Source: Aquabacterium sp. (GTDB lineage Bacteria; Pseudomonadota; Gammaproteobacteria; Burkholderiales; Burkholderiaceae_C). From it: 64,000 nucleotides of DNA. The notes beneath the pieces are model-generated. The model had not been told where the DNA came from and searched no databases. It saw only the letters and a program-made list of their open reading frames with translations. The stretch covers positions 1 through 64,000 of the forward strand of contig NZ_JAUSAR010000137.1 in the NCBI RefSeq assembly GCF_030652515.1, read 5' to 3'. Positions within the stretch are counted from its first letter, which is position 1, and each line of letters opens with the position of its first letter. Below are positions 27,542 through 36,090 of this stretch, piece by piece. Made by a program: the position numbers and the translations under genes.

Positions 27542-28711
27542 ATGTACACCACCAAGAACTACCACTGGCGCATCGCCGGCTTTTACTTTTTTTATTACGC
27601 CTTCGTGGGGATGTTCTCGCCCTACTGGAGTTTGTATCTGCAATCCATCCACTTCGATGCCATCGAAATCTCCATTTTGATGTCGATTCAGCCTGTGATG
27701 CGCATGGTCGCGCCCAACATCTGGGGCTGGTTGGCCGACCACACCGGAAAACGGCTGCTGGTGGTGCAGGTCGCCGCCAGCCTGAGCGCGCTGTTCTATC
27801 TGGGGGTGTTCGCCACCACCGACTTCTGGGGCCTGTTCCTGGTGCTCGCGCTGATGAGCTTCTTCTGGAGCGCTTCCATGCCCCTGGTCGAAGCGACCAC
27901 GCTCAGTTATCTGGGCAAGAACACCGCGCATTACGGGCGCATACGGTCCTGGGGGTCCATCGGTTTCATCGTCTCTGTGGTGGGGTTGGGCTATGCCTTT
28001 GACTACATTGCGATTGCATGGTTGCTGTGGGCGGGGCTGGTGTGCGAGGTCGGCATCCTGATTTTCTCGCGCCAGATCCCAAAGACCGAAGTGCTGGCGC
28101 ATCACACCGATCACCAGCCGATCCGGCAAATCCTGCTGCAGCCGCGCGTGCTGGCGCTGTTCGGCGCGTGCTTTTTGATGTCCGTCGCGCACGGTCCTTA
28201 CTACACCTTCTTTTCCATCTACCTGGTCGAGCACGGTTATGCCAAGAGCGTGGTGGGCGGGCTGTGGGCGCTGGGGGTGATCTGCGAGATCGGCGTGTTT
28301 TTCTTGATGCCCGCGCTGGTGCGGCGTTTCGGCTTCACGCGCATCCTGCTGGTCAGCTTCAGCGCGGCGGTGCTGCGCTTTCTGCTCATCGGCTGGGCGG
28401 TGGACGTGGTCGTGCTGCTGCTGTTGGCGCAGGTGTTGCACGCGCTGTCCTTTGGCGCTTTCCATGCCGCCTCGGTGGGCCTGGTGCACCAGTTCTTCCA
28501 GGGGCGGCATCAATCCCGAGGGCAGGCGCTGTATGGCAGCTTCACCTACGGTGCGGGCGGCATGCTGGGCGGCCTGGCGAGCGGCCCGATCTGGCAGCAC
28601 TGGGGCGCGTCGGCGCTGTACACCTTCAGTGCCGGAATGGCTTTGGCGGGGCTGCTTCTGATGTGGTGGAAACTGCGCAACATGGAAAATGCCAGGGCGC
28701 CAGGGGCATAG
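27542..28711 (+). CDS. MFS permease, HcaT/PPP-like family
   Basis: A 389-residue, twelve-helix transporter of the major facilitator superfamily. The N-terminus (FYFFYYAFVGMFSPYWSLYL) and the GWLADHTGKR, RIRSWGSIGFI and SFTYGAGGMLG segments resemble the 3-phenylpropionate transporter (HcaT) and related nucleoside-proton-symporter-like permeases. The substrate is unknown. It is divergent from grpE, so its promoter region overlaps the heat-shock promoter region; it is convergent with the Lrp gene. No ribosome site is obvious. Confidence 0.82.
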   Translation: MYTTKNYHWRIAGFYFFYYAFVGMFSPYWSLYLQSIHFDAIEISILMSIQPVMRMVAPNIWGWLADHTGKRLLVVQVAASLSALFYLGVFATTDFWGLFLVLALMSFFWSASMPLVEATTLSYLGKNTAHYGRIRSWGSIGFIVSVVGLGYAFDYIAIAWLLWAGLVCEVGILIFSRQIPKTEVLAHHTDHQPIRQILLQPRVLALFGACFLMSVAHGPYYTFFSIYLVEHGYAKSVVGGLWALGVICEIGVFFLMPALVRRFGFTRILLVSFSAAVLRFLLIGWAVDVVVLLLLAQVLHALSFGAFHAASVGLVHQFFQGRHQSRGQALYGSFTYGAGGMLGGLASGPIWQHWGASALYTFSAGMALAGLLLMWWKLRNMENARAPGA

Positions 28712-28713
28712 GT

Positions 28714-29175
28714 TCAGAGCGGCAGCGCTGTCTTGTCCACTACCCGCCGCAATACAAAACTCGAATGCACGCCCGTGACACCCTCGATGCGGGTAATGCG
28801 GTTCAGCAGCAATTCCTGGTAGGCGTCCATGTCTTTCACCACCACCTTGAGCTGGTAGTCGGCGTCCTGTCCTGTGATCAACAGGCATTCCAGCACATCC
28901 GGGATTTCCACAACTTTCGCCTCGAAATTGCCGAGGCGCTCCGGCGTATGTTTATCCATCGAGATCAGGATCAGCGCCGTCAGGGACAGCCCCAACTTTT
29001 TCGCGTCCAGCAATGCGCGGTATCCGGTGATCAGTCCGGATTCTTCCAGCGCATGCAAGCGGCGCAAGCAGGGAGAAGGCGTGAGGCTGATGCGGTCGGC
29101 CAAATCCTGGTTGCTGATGCGCCCGTCTGCCTGCAGTACACGCAAAATCTGTAAATCGTAGCTGTCTAGTTGCAT
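28714..29175 (-). CDS. Lrp/AsnC family transcriptional regulator
   Basis: A 153-residue regulator with an N-terminal winged helix (LDSYDLQILRVLQADGRISN, LADRISLTPSPCLRRLHALE) and a C-terminal RAM ligand-binding domain (GQDADYQLKVVVKDMDAYQ). Such proteins respond to amino acids. It is divergent from leuA; the shared 174-bp region contains a 13-bp palindrome. Control of leuA or of itself is likely but inferred. Confidence 0.9.
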   Translation of the reverse strand: MQLDSYDLQILRVLQADGRISNQDLADRISLTPSPCLRRLHALEESGLITGYRALLDAKKLGLSLTALILISMDKHTPERLGNFEAKVVEIPDVLECLLITGQDADYQLKVVVKDMDAYQELLLNRITRIEGVTGVHSSFVLRRVVDKTALPL

Positions 29176-29233
29176 GATATTTCCAGTTAGTCGACTTGCG
29201 GGGTGGATAGTTCTAACTATAACGCCAATATGC

Positions 29234-29246
29234 GCAATATTATTGC
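29234..29246. promoter_or_regulatory. Palindrome in the lrp-leuA divergent region
   Basis: GCAATATTATTGC is a perfect 13-bp palindrome in an A+T-rich divergent intergenic region. Position and size suit an operator for the adjacent Lrp-type regulator; binding is not shown. Confidence 0.45.
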
Positions 29247-29349
29247 CAATAAGTCAATTATTTGGGTGAAGTACGCAAGTATCTGCCGAGGATGTTCTAT
29301 TAATATGCAACTCATTGAGTTTATGTAAATTACTTAAGGAGTGATCATC

Positions 29350-31047
29350 ATGTTGCGACATCCCGAAACCAAATACAGGCCGTTTCAGCCGATCAATCTG
29401 CCCGACCGCCAATGGCCAAACCGCACCATCACCAGGCCGCCAGTCTGGATGAGTACGGATTTGCGCGACGGCAACCAATCTTTGTTCGAGCCCATGAACG
29501 CCGAACGCAAGATGCGCATGTTCCACATGCTTTGCGATATCGGTTTCAAGGAGATCGAGGTCGCTTTCCCTTCGGCTTCGGCCACGGATTTCAATTTTGT
29601 GCGCGGCTTGATCGAGGGAGGGCATATTCCGGAGGATGTCACCATCGAAGTGCTGACCCAGGCGCGTGAGCACTTGATTCGCCGCACCATGGAATCGCTC
29701 AAGGGCGTGCGCCGGGCCATCGTGCATGTGTACAACCCTGTCTCCAAGCCATTTCGCGAAATTGTGTTCCGGATGAGCAAGGCGGAGGTGGTCGATATGG
29801 CCGTGTCCGCTGTGAAACTGGTCAAACAGTTGGCTGCCGAACAGCCGGAGACGGAATGGGTGCTTGAATACAGCCCGGAAACCTTCACGGCGACCGAGCT
29901 CGATTTCTCTCTCGAAATTTGCAATGCGGTGACCGAAGCCTGGAGCGCGACGCCGGACAATAAAGTTATTCTCAATTTACCGATTACCGTGGAGCTTGCC
30001 ACGCCCAATGTCTATGCGGACCAGATCGAGTGGATGCATCGCCACCTCGCGCGGCGTGACAGCGTGATTCTCAGTTTGCACACGCATAACGACCGGGGCA
30101 CGGCCGTGGCGTCCGCCGAACTCGGCTTGATGGCCGGTGCCGACCGCGTCGAGGGTTGTCTTTTCGGCAGCGGGGAACGCACCGGCAATGTGGATATCGT
30201 GACGCTGGCCTTGAACCTCTATACGCAGGGCGTAGCTCCCGGGCTGGATTTCTCCGACATCAACGCGGTGGCGCGCACGGTCGAGTATTGCAACCAGATG
30301 CCCATCCATCCGCGCCATCCGTATGTGGGCGATTTGGTTTTCACGGCTTTTTCCGGCTCGCACCAGGATGCGATCAAGAAGGGTTTTGCCGTGCAGCAGC
30401 CGGAGGCAGCCTGGAACGTGCCTTATTTGCCGGTCGATCCCAAGGATGTGGGGCGAAATTACGACTCGGTGATTCGCGTCAACAGCCAGTCCGGGAAGGG
30501 CGGCGTCGCGTATTTGCTGGAGACGGAATACGGCGTCGTCATGCCGCGCCGTTTGCAGGTCGAGTTTTCCGGTGTCGTGCAGAAGCATGCCGACAGCCAT
30601 GGCGGTGAAATCAGTGCTGCGGAGATATGGCGGCTGTTCGCGGCAACCTATTTCGACACGGCCGAACCGGTGCATTACCGGGAACACCATCTGTTTGAGC
30701 ATGGCGCGGCACAAGGCATACGGTTGAATGTGGAAATCAACGGGACGTCGCATTTGCTGGCAGGCGAAGGGAATGGGCCCATTGATGCCGCAGTTCATGC
30801 CCTGCAAAGTGCGGGATTCGGTGTTCAGGTTCGCAGCTATGAAGAGCGTTCGATGAGTGCAAGCAGCGCTGCGGGCGATGCAAGAGCCTGTGCATTCATG
30901 GAGATAGCCAATTCACAGGGTGGTGCCGAGTGCTATGGAGTGGGCATGGACTCGAACATCGTGACCGCATCGATCAAAGCGCTGGTGAGCGGCGTCAATC
31001 GGGCGGAACTGGCCGTGCAAAGCACGATCCGGAAGCGGGCGGCTTAG
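29350..31047 (+). CDS. leuA: 2-isopropylmalate synthase, long (LeuA2) type
   Basis: Condenses acetyl-CoA with 2-oxoisovalerate, the first committed step of leucine synthesis. At 565 residues it is the LeuA2 type that begins with a segment like MLRHPETKYRPFQPINLPDRQWPN. The HMGL-like barrel has STDLRDGNQSLFEPM near the start and the metal motif HTHNDRGTAVA. The C-terminal part (from about 440) is the leucine-feedback domain. AAGGAG at 29336-29341 places the start at ATG 29350 instead of GTG 29341. It is divergent from the Lrp-type gene. Confidence 0.95.
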   Translation: MLRHPETKYRPFQPINLPDRQWPNRTITRPPVWMSTDLRDGNQSLFEPMNAERKMRMFHMLCDIGFKEIEVAFPSASATDFNFVRGLIEGGHIPEDVTIEVLTQAREHLIRRTMESLKGVRRAIVHVYNPVSKPFREIVFRMSKAEVVDMAVSAVKLVKQLAAEQPETEWVLEYSPETFTATELDFSLEICNAVTEAWSATPDNKVILNLPITVELATPNVYADQIEWMHRHLARRDSVILSLHTHNDRGTAVASAELGLMAGADRVEGCLFGSGERTGNVDIVTLALNLYTQGVAPGLDFSDINAVARTVEYCNQMPIHPRHPYVGDLVFTAFSGSHQDAIKKGFAVQQPEAAWNVPYLPVDPKDVGRNYDSVIRVNSQSGKGGVAYLLETEYGVVMPRRLQVEFSGVVQKHADSHGGEISAAEIWRLFAATYFDTAEPVHYREHHLFEHGAAQGIRLNVEINGTSHLLAGEGNGPIDAAVHALQSAGFGVQVRSYEERSMSASSAAGDARACAFMEIANSQGGAECYGVGMDSNIVTASIKALVSGVNRAELAVQSTIRKRAA

Positions 31048-31153
31048 GCGTATTTTGACCGGTAACCATCCCGGAAGAGCCCCGGATGGGGTGGTGCTGT
31101 TTGGGATGGCGCGGCGGCTGTGGCATAATCACAAGCTCTATTGAGGTGTGGAA

Positions 31154-32554
31154 ATGAACGCAAAAACGTTGTACGACAAACTCTGGGACAGCCACGTGGT
31201 GCGGCAGGAAGCCGACGGCACGGTGCTGCTGTATATCGACCGTCATCTGGTGCATGAAGTCACCAGTCCGCAGGCCTTCGAGGGCCTGAAGCTGTCCAAC
31301 CGCGGCCTGTGGCGCACTTCGTCGATTCTGGCTGTGGCCGATCACAATGTGCCGACCACCAACCGTGCGGCGGGTATCGCCGATCCGGTCTCGCGTTTGC
31401 AGGTCGATACGCTGGATGCGAATTGCGCCGAGTTCAAGGTGACCGAATTCAGGATGAACGACGTACGTCAGGGCATCGTGCACGTGATCGGCCCGGAGCA
31501 GGGCGCGACCTTGCCGGGCATGACGGTGGTGTGCGGCGATTCGCATACCAGCACGCATGGCGCGTTCGCGGCATTGGCGCACGGCATCGGCACGTCCGAG
31601 GTTGAGCATGTGATGGCCACGCAGTGCCTGATGGCGAAGAAGTCCAAAGCCATGCTGGTCAGGGTGGAAGGTGCGCTCGGCCGCGGCGTAACGGCCAAGG
31701 ATATCGCGCTCGCGGTAATCGGCAAGATCGGCACGGCGGGCGGCACGGGCTATGCCATCGAATTCGCGGGCAGTGCGATCCGCGCGCTGAGCATGGAAGG
31801 CCGCATGACCCTGTGCAACATGGCCATCGAAGCGGGCGCCCGCGCGGGCATGGTGGCGGCGGACGACACGACGATCAATTACGTGAAGGGCCGTCCGTTC
31901 GCCCCGCAGGGTGGCGACTGGGACAAGGCGGTGGCCTACTGGAAGACGCTGCACAGCGATGTCGGGGCGAAATTCGACGCAACGGTGGAACTGGATGCCG
32001 CGCAGATCAGGCCACAGGTGACCTGGGGTACCTCGCCGGAGATGGTGGTGGCGGTTGACGGGCGCGTGCCCGACCCGGCAACGGCCGCCGATGCAGTGAA
32101 GCGCGGCGACTGGGAACGCGCACTGGTTTACATGGGATTGCAGGCCAATACGCCGATCACCGAGATCAGGATCGACAAGGTGTTCATCGGTTCCTGCACC
32201 AACGGGCGCATCGAGGACATGCGCGCGGCAGCTGCGGTGGCCAAGGGCAAGAAAGTTGCGGCCAACGTGAAGCTGGCGATGGTGGTGCCCGGTTCCGGCC
32301 TGGTGAAACAGCAGGCCGAGCAGGAAGGCCTGGACAAGATATTGATCGCGGCCGGTTTCGAGTGGCGCGATCCGGGTTGCTCCATGTGTCTGGCGATGAA
32401 CGACGACCGGCTCGCGCCGGGCGAGCGCTGTGCGGCAACGTCCAACCGCAACTTCGAGGGACGGCAGGGGCAGGGCGGCCGTACGCATCTGGTGAGCCCG
32501 GAGATGGCGGCGGCGGCGGCAATCGCGGGCCATTTTGTGGACGTGAGCCTGTAG
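31154..32554 (+). CDS. leuC: 3-isopropylmalate dehydratase large subunit
   Basis: Large subunit (466 residues) of the [4Fe-4S] isomerase that converts 2- to 3-isopropylmalate with LeuD. Aconitase-type signatures are present: [28 protein letters not shown] and the cluster cysteines including [17 protein letters not shown] lies five bases before ATG 31154. In this genome leuC is separated from leuD by two short exported-protein genes. Confidence 0.97.
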   Translation: MNAKTLYDKLWDSHVVRQEADGTVLLYIDRHLVHEVTSPQAFEGLKLSNRGLWRTSSILAVADHNVPTTNRAAGIADPVSRLQVDTLDANCAEFKVTEFRMNDVRQGIVHVIGPEQGATLPGMTVVCGDSHTSTHGAFAALAHGIGTSEVEHVMATQCLMAKKSKAMLVRVEGALGRGVTAKDIALAVIGKIGTAGGTGYAIEFAGSAIRALSMEGRMTLCNMAIEAGARAGMVAADDTTINYVKGRPFAPQGGDWDKAVAYWKTLHSDVGAKFDATVELDAAQIRPQVTWGTSPEMVVAVDGRVPDPATAADAVKRGDWERALVYMGLQANTPITEIRIDKVFIGSCTNGRIEDMRAAAAVAKGKKVAANVKLAMVVPGSGLVKQQAEQEGLDKILIAAGFEWRDPGCSMCLAMNDDRLAPGERCAATSNRNFEGRQGQGGRTHLVSPEMAAAAAIAGHFVDVSL

Positions 32555-32564
32555 GAGTGAGGTC

Positions 32565-32840
32565 ATGAAGAAATCGATTGTGTTGATGCTGTTGCTGAGT
32601 GCGTTCCTGTACCAGAATGCTTTCGCAGAGGAAGAAAAAAGCGTTCCCCAGAAAGTGGGCGAAAGCGTGAAGAAAGGTGGCGAAGCCGCGGGGCAGGGCA
32701 TCGAAAAGGGCGCCGAGGTTGTCGGGAAGGGTCTCAAGAAAGGCGGCGAGGCGACGGTCAAGGGCGTCAAGAAGGCCGGCGAGTGGGTTGGCAAGAAGCT
32801 GCAAAAAGGCGGCGAAAAACTGGAGAGGGCGAGCGAGTGA
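32565..32840 (+). CDS. Small exported 11-residue-repeat protein (first copy)
   Basis: A 91-residue protein with a signal peptide (cleavage near NAFA-EE). The mature part is five tandem 11-residue repeats: VGESVKKGGEA, AGQGIEKGAEV, VGKGLKKGGEA, TVKGVKKAGEW, VGKKLQKGGEK. Such Lys/Gly/Glu 11-mers resemble those of synuclein, apolipoprotein and LEA proteins that form amphipathic helices on membranes, so a periplasmic membrane- or stress-related role is possible. AGGAG precedes the ATG. Its stop overlaps the start of the next gene (TGATG). It is located inside leuC-leuD and is probably cotranscribed. Confidence 0.75.
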   Translation: MKKSIVLMLLLSAFLYQNAFAEEEKSVPQKVGESVKKGGEAAGQGIEKGAEVVGKGLKKGGEATVKGVKKAGEWVGKKLQKGGEKLERASE

Positions 32841-33082
32841 TGCAACGCGTTCTCATGGTATTGGTCTTGTCTCTGTTTACAGCGGGCGCGCTGGCTGAAA
32901 CACCCCGTGTGATCAAGAAGGCCGGGGAAGGTATTGAGAAGGGCGAAGCTGCAGCCGGGCGCGGCCTGAAAAAAGGCGGACGGGCGGTCGGCCGCGGCAT
33001 CGAAAAAGGGGTCAAGTATCCCGTCAAGGGCATCAAGAAAGCCGGGAGCTGGCTTGATAAGAAGTTGGGCAAAGGCGGCTAA
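32840..33082 (+). CDS. Small exported 11-residue-repeat protein (second copy, shortened)
   Basis: An 80-residue paralogue of the preceding protein: a signal peptide (cleavage near GALA-ET) and about four 11-mers such as IEKGEAAAGRG, LKKGGRAVGRG, IEKGVKYPVKG and IKKAGSWLDKK. It ends at TAA 33080-33082. The next eight codons read QLKKASE-stop, matching the tail EKLERASE of the first copy, so a GAA to TAA change seems to have removed its last residues. The vestigial stop still overlaps the leuD ATG at 33106. The start overlaps the upstream stop. Confidence 0.7.
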   Translation: MQRVLMVLVLSLFTAGALAETPRVIKKAGEGIEKGEAAAGRGLKKGGRAVGRGIEKGVKYPVKGIKKAGSWLDKKLGKGG

Positions 33083-33105
33083 CAATTGAAAAAAGCGAGT
33101 GAGTG

Positions 33106-33744
33106 ATGCGTAAGTTTTCGTTACTGGATGGCTTGGTAGTGCCGTTGGATAGAGCCAACGTGGATACCGACGCGATCATCCCCAAGCAGTTCCTGAAGTC
33201 GATCAAGCGTTCCGGCTTCGGCCCCAACGCGTTCGACGAATGGCGCTACCTCGACCACGGCGAACCGGGCATGGACAACAGCAAGCGTCCGCTGAACAAG
33301 GACTTCGTGCTGAACCAGCCGCGCTATCAGGGCGCGCAGATTCTGCTGGCACGCGAAAACTTCGGTTGCGGTTCGTCGCGCGAGCATGCGCCGTGGGCGC
33401 TGGAAGACTACGGCTTTCATGTCATCATCGCGCCGAGCTTTGCCGATATCTTCTTCAACAACTGTTTCAAGAACGGTCTGTTGCCGATCAGACTGGATGC
33501 GGCAATCGTTGACGCGCTGTTCAAGGCGGTGGAAGCCAACTCCGGCTACAAGCTGAAGGTCGACCTGGAGCAGCAGGCCATCACCGCGCCTGACGGCAAG
33601 GTCTACAAGTTCGAAGTGGATGCCTTCCGCAAGCATTGCCTGCTGAACGGGCTGGATGATATCGGCCTGACCTTGCAGCATGTGGAAGACATCAAGTCGT
33701 ATGAAGCCAGGCATCGCGCGGCGCAGCCGTGGCTGTTTGCGTAA
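33106..33744 (+). CDS. leuD: 3-isopropylmalate dehydratase small subunit
   Basis: Small subunit (212 residues) that completes the LeuCD isomerase. The family signature [14 protein letters not shown] is near the N-terminus, and the active-site loop is [16 protein letters not shown]. The ATG overlaps a vestigial TGA of the repeat-protein reading frame, three codons after AAAAAAGCGAG. leuB follows by 32 bp. Confidence 0.97.
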   Translation: MRKFSLLDGLVVPLDRANVDTDAIIPKQFLKSIKRSGFGPNAFDEWRYLDHGEPGMDNSKRPLNKDFVLNQPRYQGAQILLARENFGCGSSREHAPWALEDYGFHVIIAPSFADIFFNNCFKNGLLPIRLDAAIVDALFKAVEANSGYKLKVDLEQQAITAPDGKVYKFEVDAFRKHCLLNGLDDIGLTLQHVEDIKSYEARHRAAQPWLFA

Positions 33745-33776
33745 TCGTTTTTTTGTAAATTCGAATGGAAAAGCAG

Positions 33777-34841
33777 ATGAAGATCGCAGTTTTGCCGGGT
33801 GACGGCATCGGACCGGAAATCGTTGCACAGGCCGTAAAAGTGCTGGAAGCGTTGCGCAGCGACGGCTTGAAGATCGAAATGGAACATGCGCACATCGGCG
33901 GCGCGGGCTACGATGCGGCGAACGACCCGTTGCCGGAAGCAACCCTGAAACTGTCCAAAGAGTCCGATGCGGTATTACTCGGCGCCGTGGGCGGTTATCA
34001 ATACGACAATCTGCCGCGCCCGATGCGCCCCGAGCAGGGCCTGCTGCGCATTCGCAAGGGCCTGGGCCTGTTCGCCAACCTGCGTCCGGCGATGGTTTAT
34101 CCCGAGCTGGTGAATGCTTCCACGTTGCGCTCCGACATCGTGTCCGGTCTGGACATCATGATCCTGCGCGAACTGACCGGCGACATTTACTTCGGCCAGC
34201 CGCGCGGCATTCGCACGCTGGAAAGCGGTGAACGCCAGGGCTTCGATACCATGCACTACAGCGAGTCAGAGATTCGCCGCGTGGCGCATGTCGGTTTCCA
34301 GATCGCCATGAAGCGCAACAAGAAGCTGTGCTCGGTGGACAAGGCCAACGTGCTCGACACCAGCATGTTCTGGCGCGAGATCGTCACCGAAGTGGCGAAG
34401 GAATATCCGCAGGTCGCGCTGTCGCACATGTACGTGGACAACGCCGCGATGCAACTGGTGCGCGCGCCCAAGCAGTTCGACGTGATCCTCACCGGCAACA
34501 TTTTCGGCGACATCCTGTCGGACGAAGCCTCGATGCTGACCGGCTCCATCGGCATGCTGCCGTCGGCGTCGCTGGTTGCGAACAACAAGGGGCTTTACGA
34601 ACCCTGCCTCGGCTCCGCGCCGGACATCGCGGGCAAGGATATCGCCAATCCGCTGGCGACCATCCTGTCGGTGGCGATGATGATGCAGTACACGTTCGCC
34701 AAGCCTGATGTTGCGCAGCGTATCGAAGCGGCGGTGCGCAAGGTGTTGCAGCAAGGTCTGCGCACGGGCGATATCTACGAGGACGGCAAGCAAAAGGTCG
34801 GCTGTGCCGCGATGGGCGATGCGGTTGTCGCAGCGCTATAA
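33777..34841 (+). CDS. leuB: 3-isopropylmalate dehydrogenase
   Basis: NAD-dependent oxidative decarboxylation of 3-isopropylmalate, the third step of leucine synthesis. The 354-residue protein begins with [15 protein letters not shown]; an ATG four codons earlier has no ribosome site, whereas GGAA lies before 33777. It contains [15 protein letters not shown] and the metal-binding [20 protein letters not shown] segment. Confidence 0.97.
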   Translation: MKIAVLPGDGIGPEIVAQAVKVLEALRSDGLKIEMEHAHIGGAGYDAANDPLPEATLKLSKESDAVLLGAVGGYQYDNLPRPMRPEQGLLRIRKGLGLFANLRPAMVYPELVNASTLRSDIVSGLDIMILRELTGDIYFGQPRGIRTLESGERQGFDTMHYSESEIRRVAHVGFQIAMKRNKKLCSVDKANVLDTSMFWREIVTEVAKEYPQVALSHMYVDNAAMQLVRAPKQFDVILTGNIFGDILSDEASMLTGSIGMLPSASLVANNKGLYEPCLGSAPDIAGKDIANPLATILSVAMMMQYTFAKPDVAQRIEAAVRKVLQQGLRTGDIYEDGKQKVGCAAMGDAVVAAL

Positions 34842-34862
34842 ATTTTGAATTAAGGAAGAATT

Positions 34863-35966
34863 ATGAAAGTAGGCTTGATCGGTTGGCGCGGTATGGTGGG
34901 TTCGGTGCTCATGCAGCGCATGCGCGAAGAAAAAGATTTTGACCTGATCGATGCGGTGTTCTTCACTACGTCGAATGCCGGCGGACAAGCGCCAGCCGAA
35001 GGGCGCGGCGTGCCGCTGAAGGACGCATACGACCTGAACGAACTGAAGGCGATGGACACCATCATCTCCTGCCAGGGCGGCGACTACACCACCGAGATTT
35101 TCCCCAAGCTGCGCGCGGCCGGCTGGAACGGCTACTGGATTGACGCGGCATCCACGCTGCGCATGGAAAAGGACGCGGTCATCATTCTTGACCCGGTCAA
35201 CCTCGACCTCATCAAGAAATCGCTGGCGAACGGCGGCAAGAATTTTATAGGCGGCAACTGCACCAACAGCATCCTGCTGATGGGCCTGGGCGGCCTGTTC
35301 CATGCAGGCCTGGTGGAGTGGGTTTCGTCCATGACCTACCAGGCGGCAAGCGGTGCGGGCGCGCAGAACATGCGCGAACTGCTGAACCAGATGGGCGTGG
35401 CTTACGCTTGCGTCTCCGATCTGCTGGCCGATCCCAAGTCGGCCATTCTGGACATCGACCGCCGTCTGGCAGAGAAGCTGCGCTCGGCGGACATGCCCAC
35501 CGAAAATTTCGGCGCTCCGCTGGCAGGCAGCCTGATCCCGTGGATCGACAAGCAACTCGACAACGGCCAGTCCAAGGAGGAGTGGAAAGGCAAGGCCGAG
35601 GTCAACAAGATACTGGGTACTGACGCTGTGATTCCCGTGGACGGTCTGTGCGTGCGCATCGGCGCGATGCGCTGCCACAGCCTGGCGCTTACCCTCAAGC
35701 TGAAGAAGGACGTTCCCCTGAGCGAAATCGAAGCGCTGATCAAGGGCGGCAATCCCTGGGTCAAATTTGTGCCGAACGAGCGCAGTATCTCGGTGCGCGA
35801 ACTGACTCCGGTGTCCGTGACCGGCAAACTGGATATCGCCGTCGGCCGCGTACGCAAGATGGAACTTGGCCCCGAGTATGTAAGTGCTTTCGTATGTGGC
35901 GACCAGTTGCTGTGGGGGGCTGCGGAACCGTTGCGCCGTATGCTGCGTATCCTGTTGGGCAAGTAG
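34863..35966 (+). CDS. asd: Aspartate-semialdehyde dehydrogenase
   Basis: Reduces aspartyl phosphate to the semialdehyde, the branch point to lysine, methionine, threonine and diaminopimelate. It has 367 residues, an N-terminal [17 protein letters not shown] nucleotide-binding motif and the catalytic cysteine in [21 protein letters not shown] precedes the ATG. Position between leuB and fimV is the usual betaproteobacterial order. Confidence 0.97.
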   Translation: MKVGLIGWRGMVGSVLMQRMREEKDFDLIDAVFFTTSNAGGQAPAEGRGVPLKDAYDLNELKAMDTIISCQGGDYTTEIFPKLRAAGWNGYWIDAASTLRMEKDAVIILDPVNLDLIKKSLANGGKNFIGGNCTNSILLMGLGGLFHAGLVEWVSSMTYQAASGAGAQNMRELLNQMGVAYACVSDLLADPKSAILDIDRRLAEKLRSADMPTENFGAPLAGSLIPWIDKQLDNGQSKEEWKGKAEVNKILGTDAVIPVDGLCVRIGAMRCHSLALTLKLKKDVPLSEIEALIKGGNPWVKFVPNERSISVRELTPVSVTGKLDIAVGRVRKMELGPEYVSAFVCGDQLLWGAAEPLRRMLRILLGK

Positions 35967-36090
35967 TTCGGCGGGGTAAATCTGGTTTTTAACTGGTGGT
36001 TAACGCATGAACTTAAGGGAAAAGTGAGCTTGCATCACTAACCCTATGATGTTAATCTGAATAACGTCTGGGCAAATAAAGGGTGGCGGC

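Noticed and set aside
31066..31089. Terminator after leuA
   Set aside because: CCATC-CCGG/CCGGATGG can pair with a bulge but no U-run follows; left uncalled.
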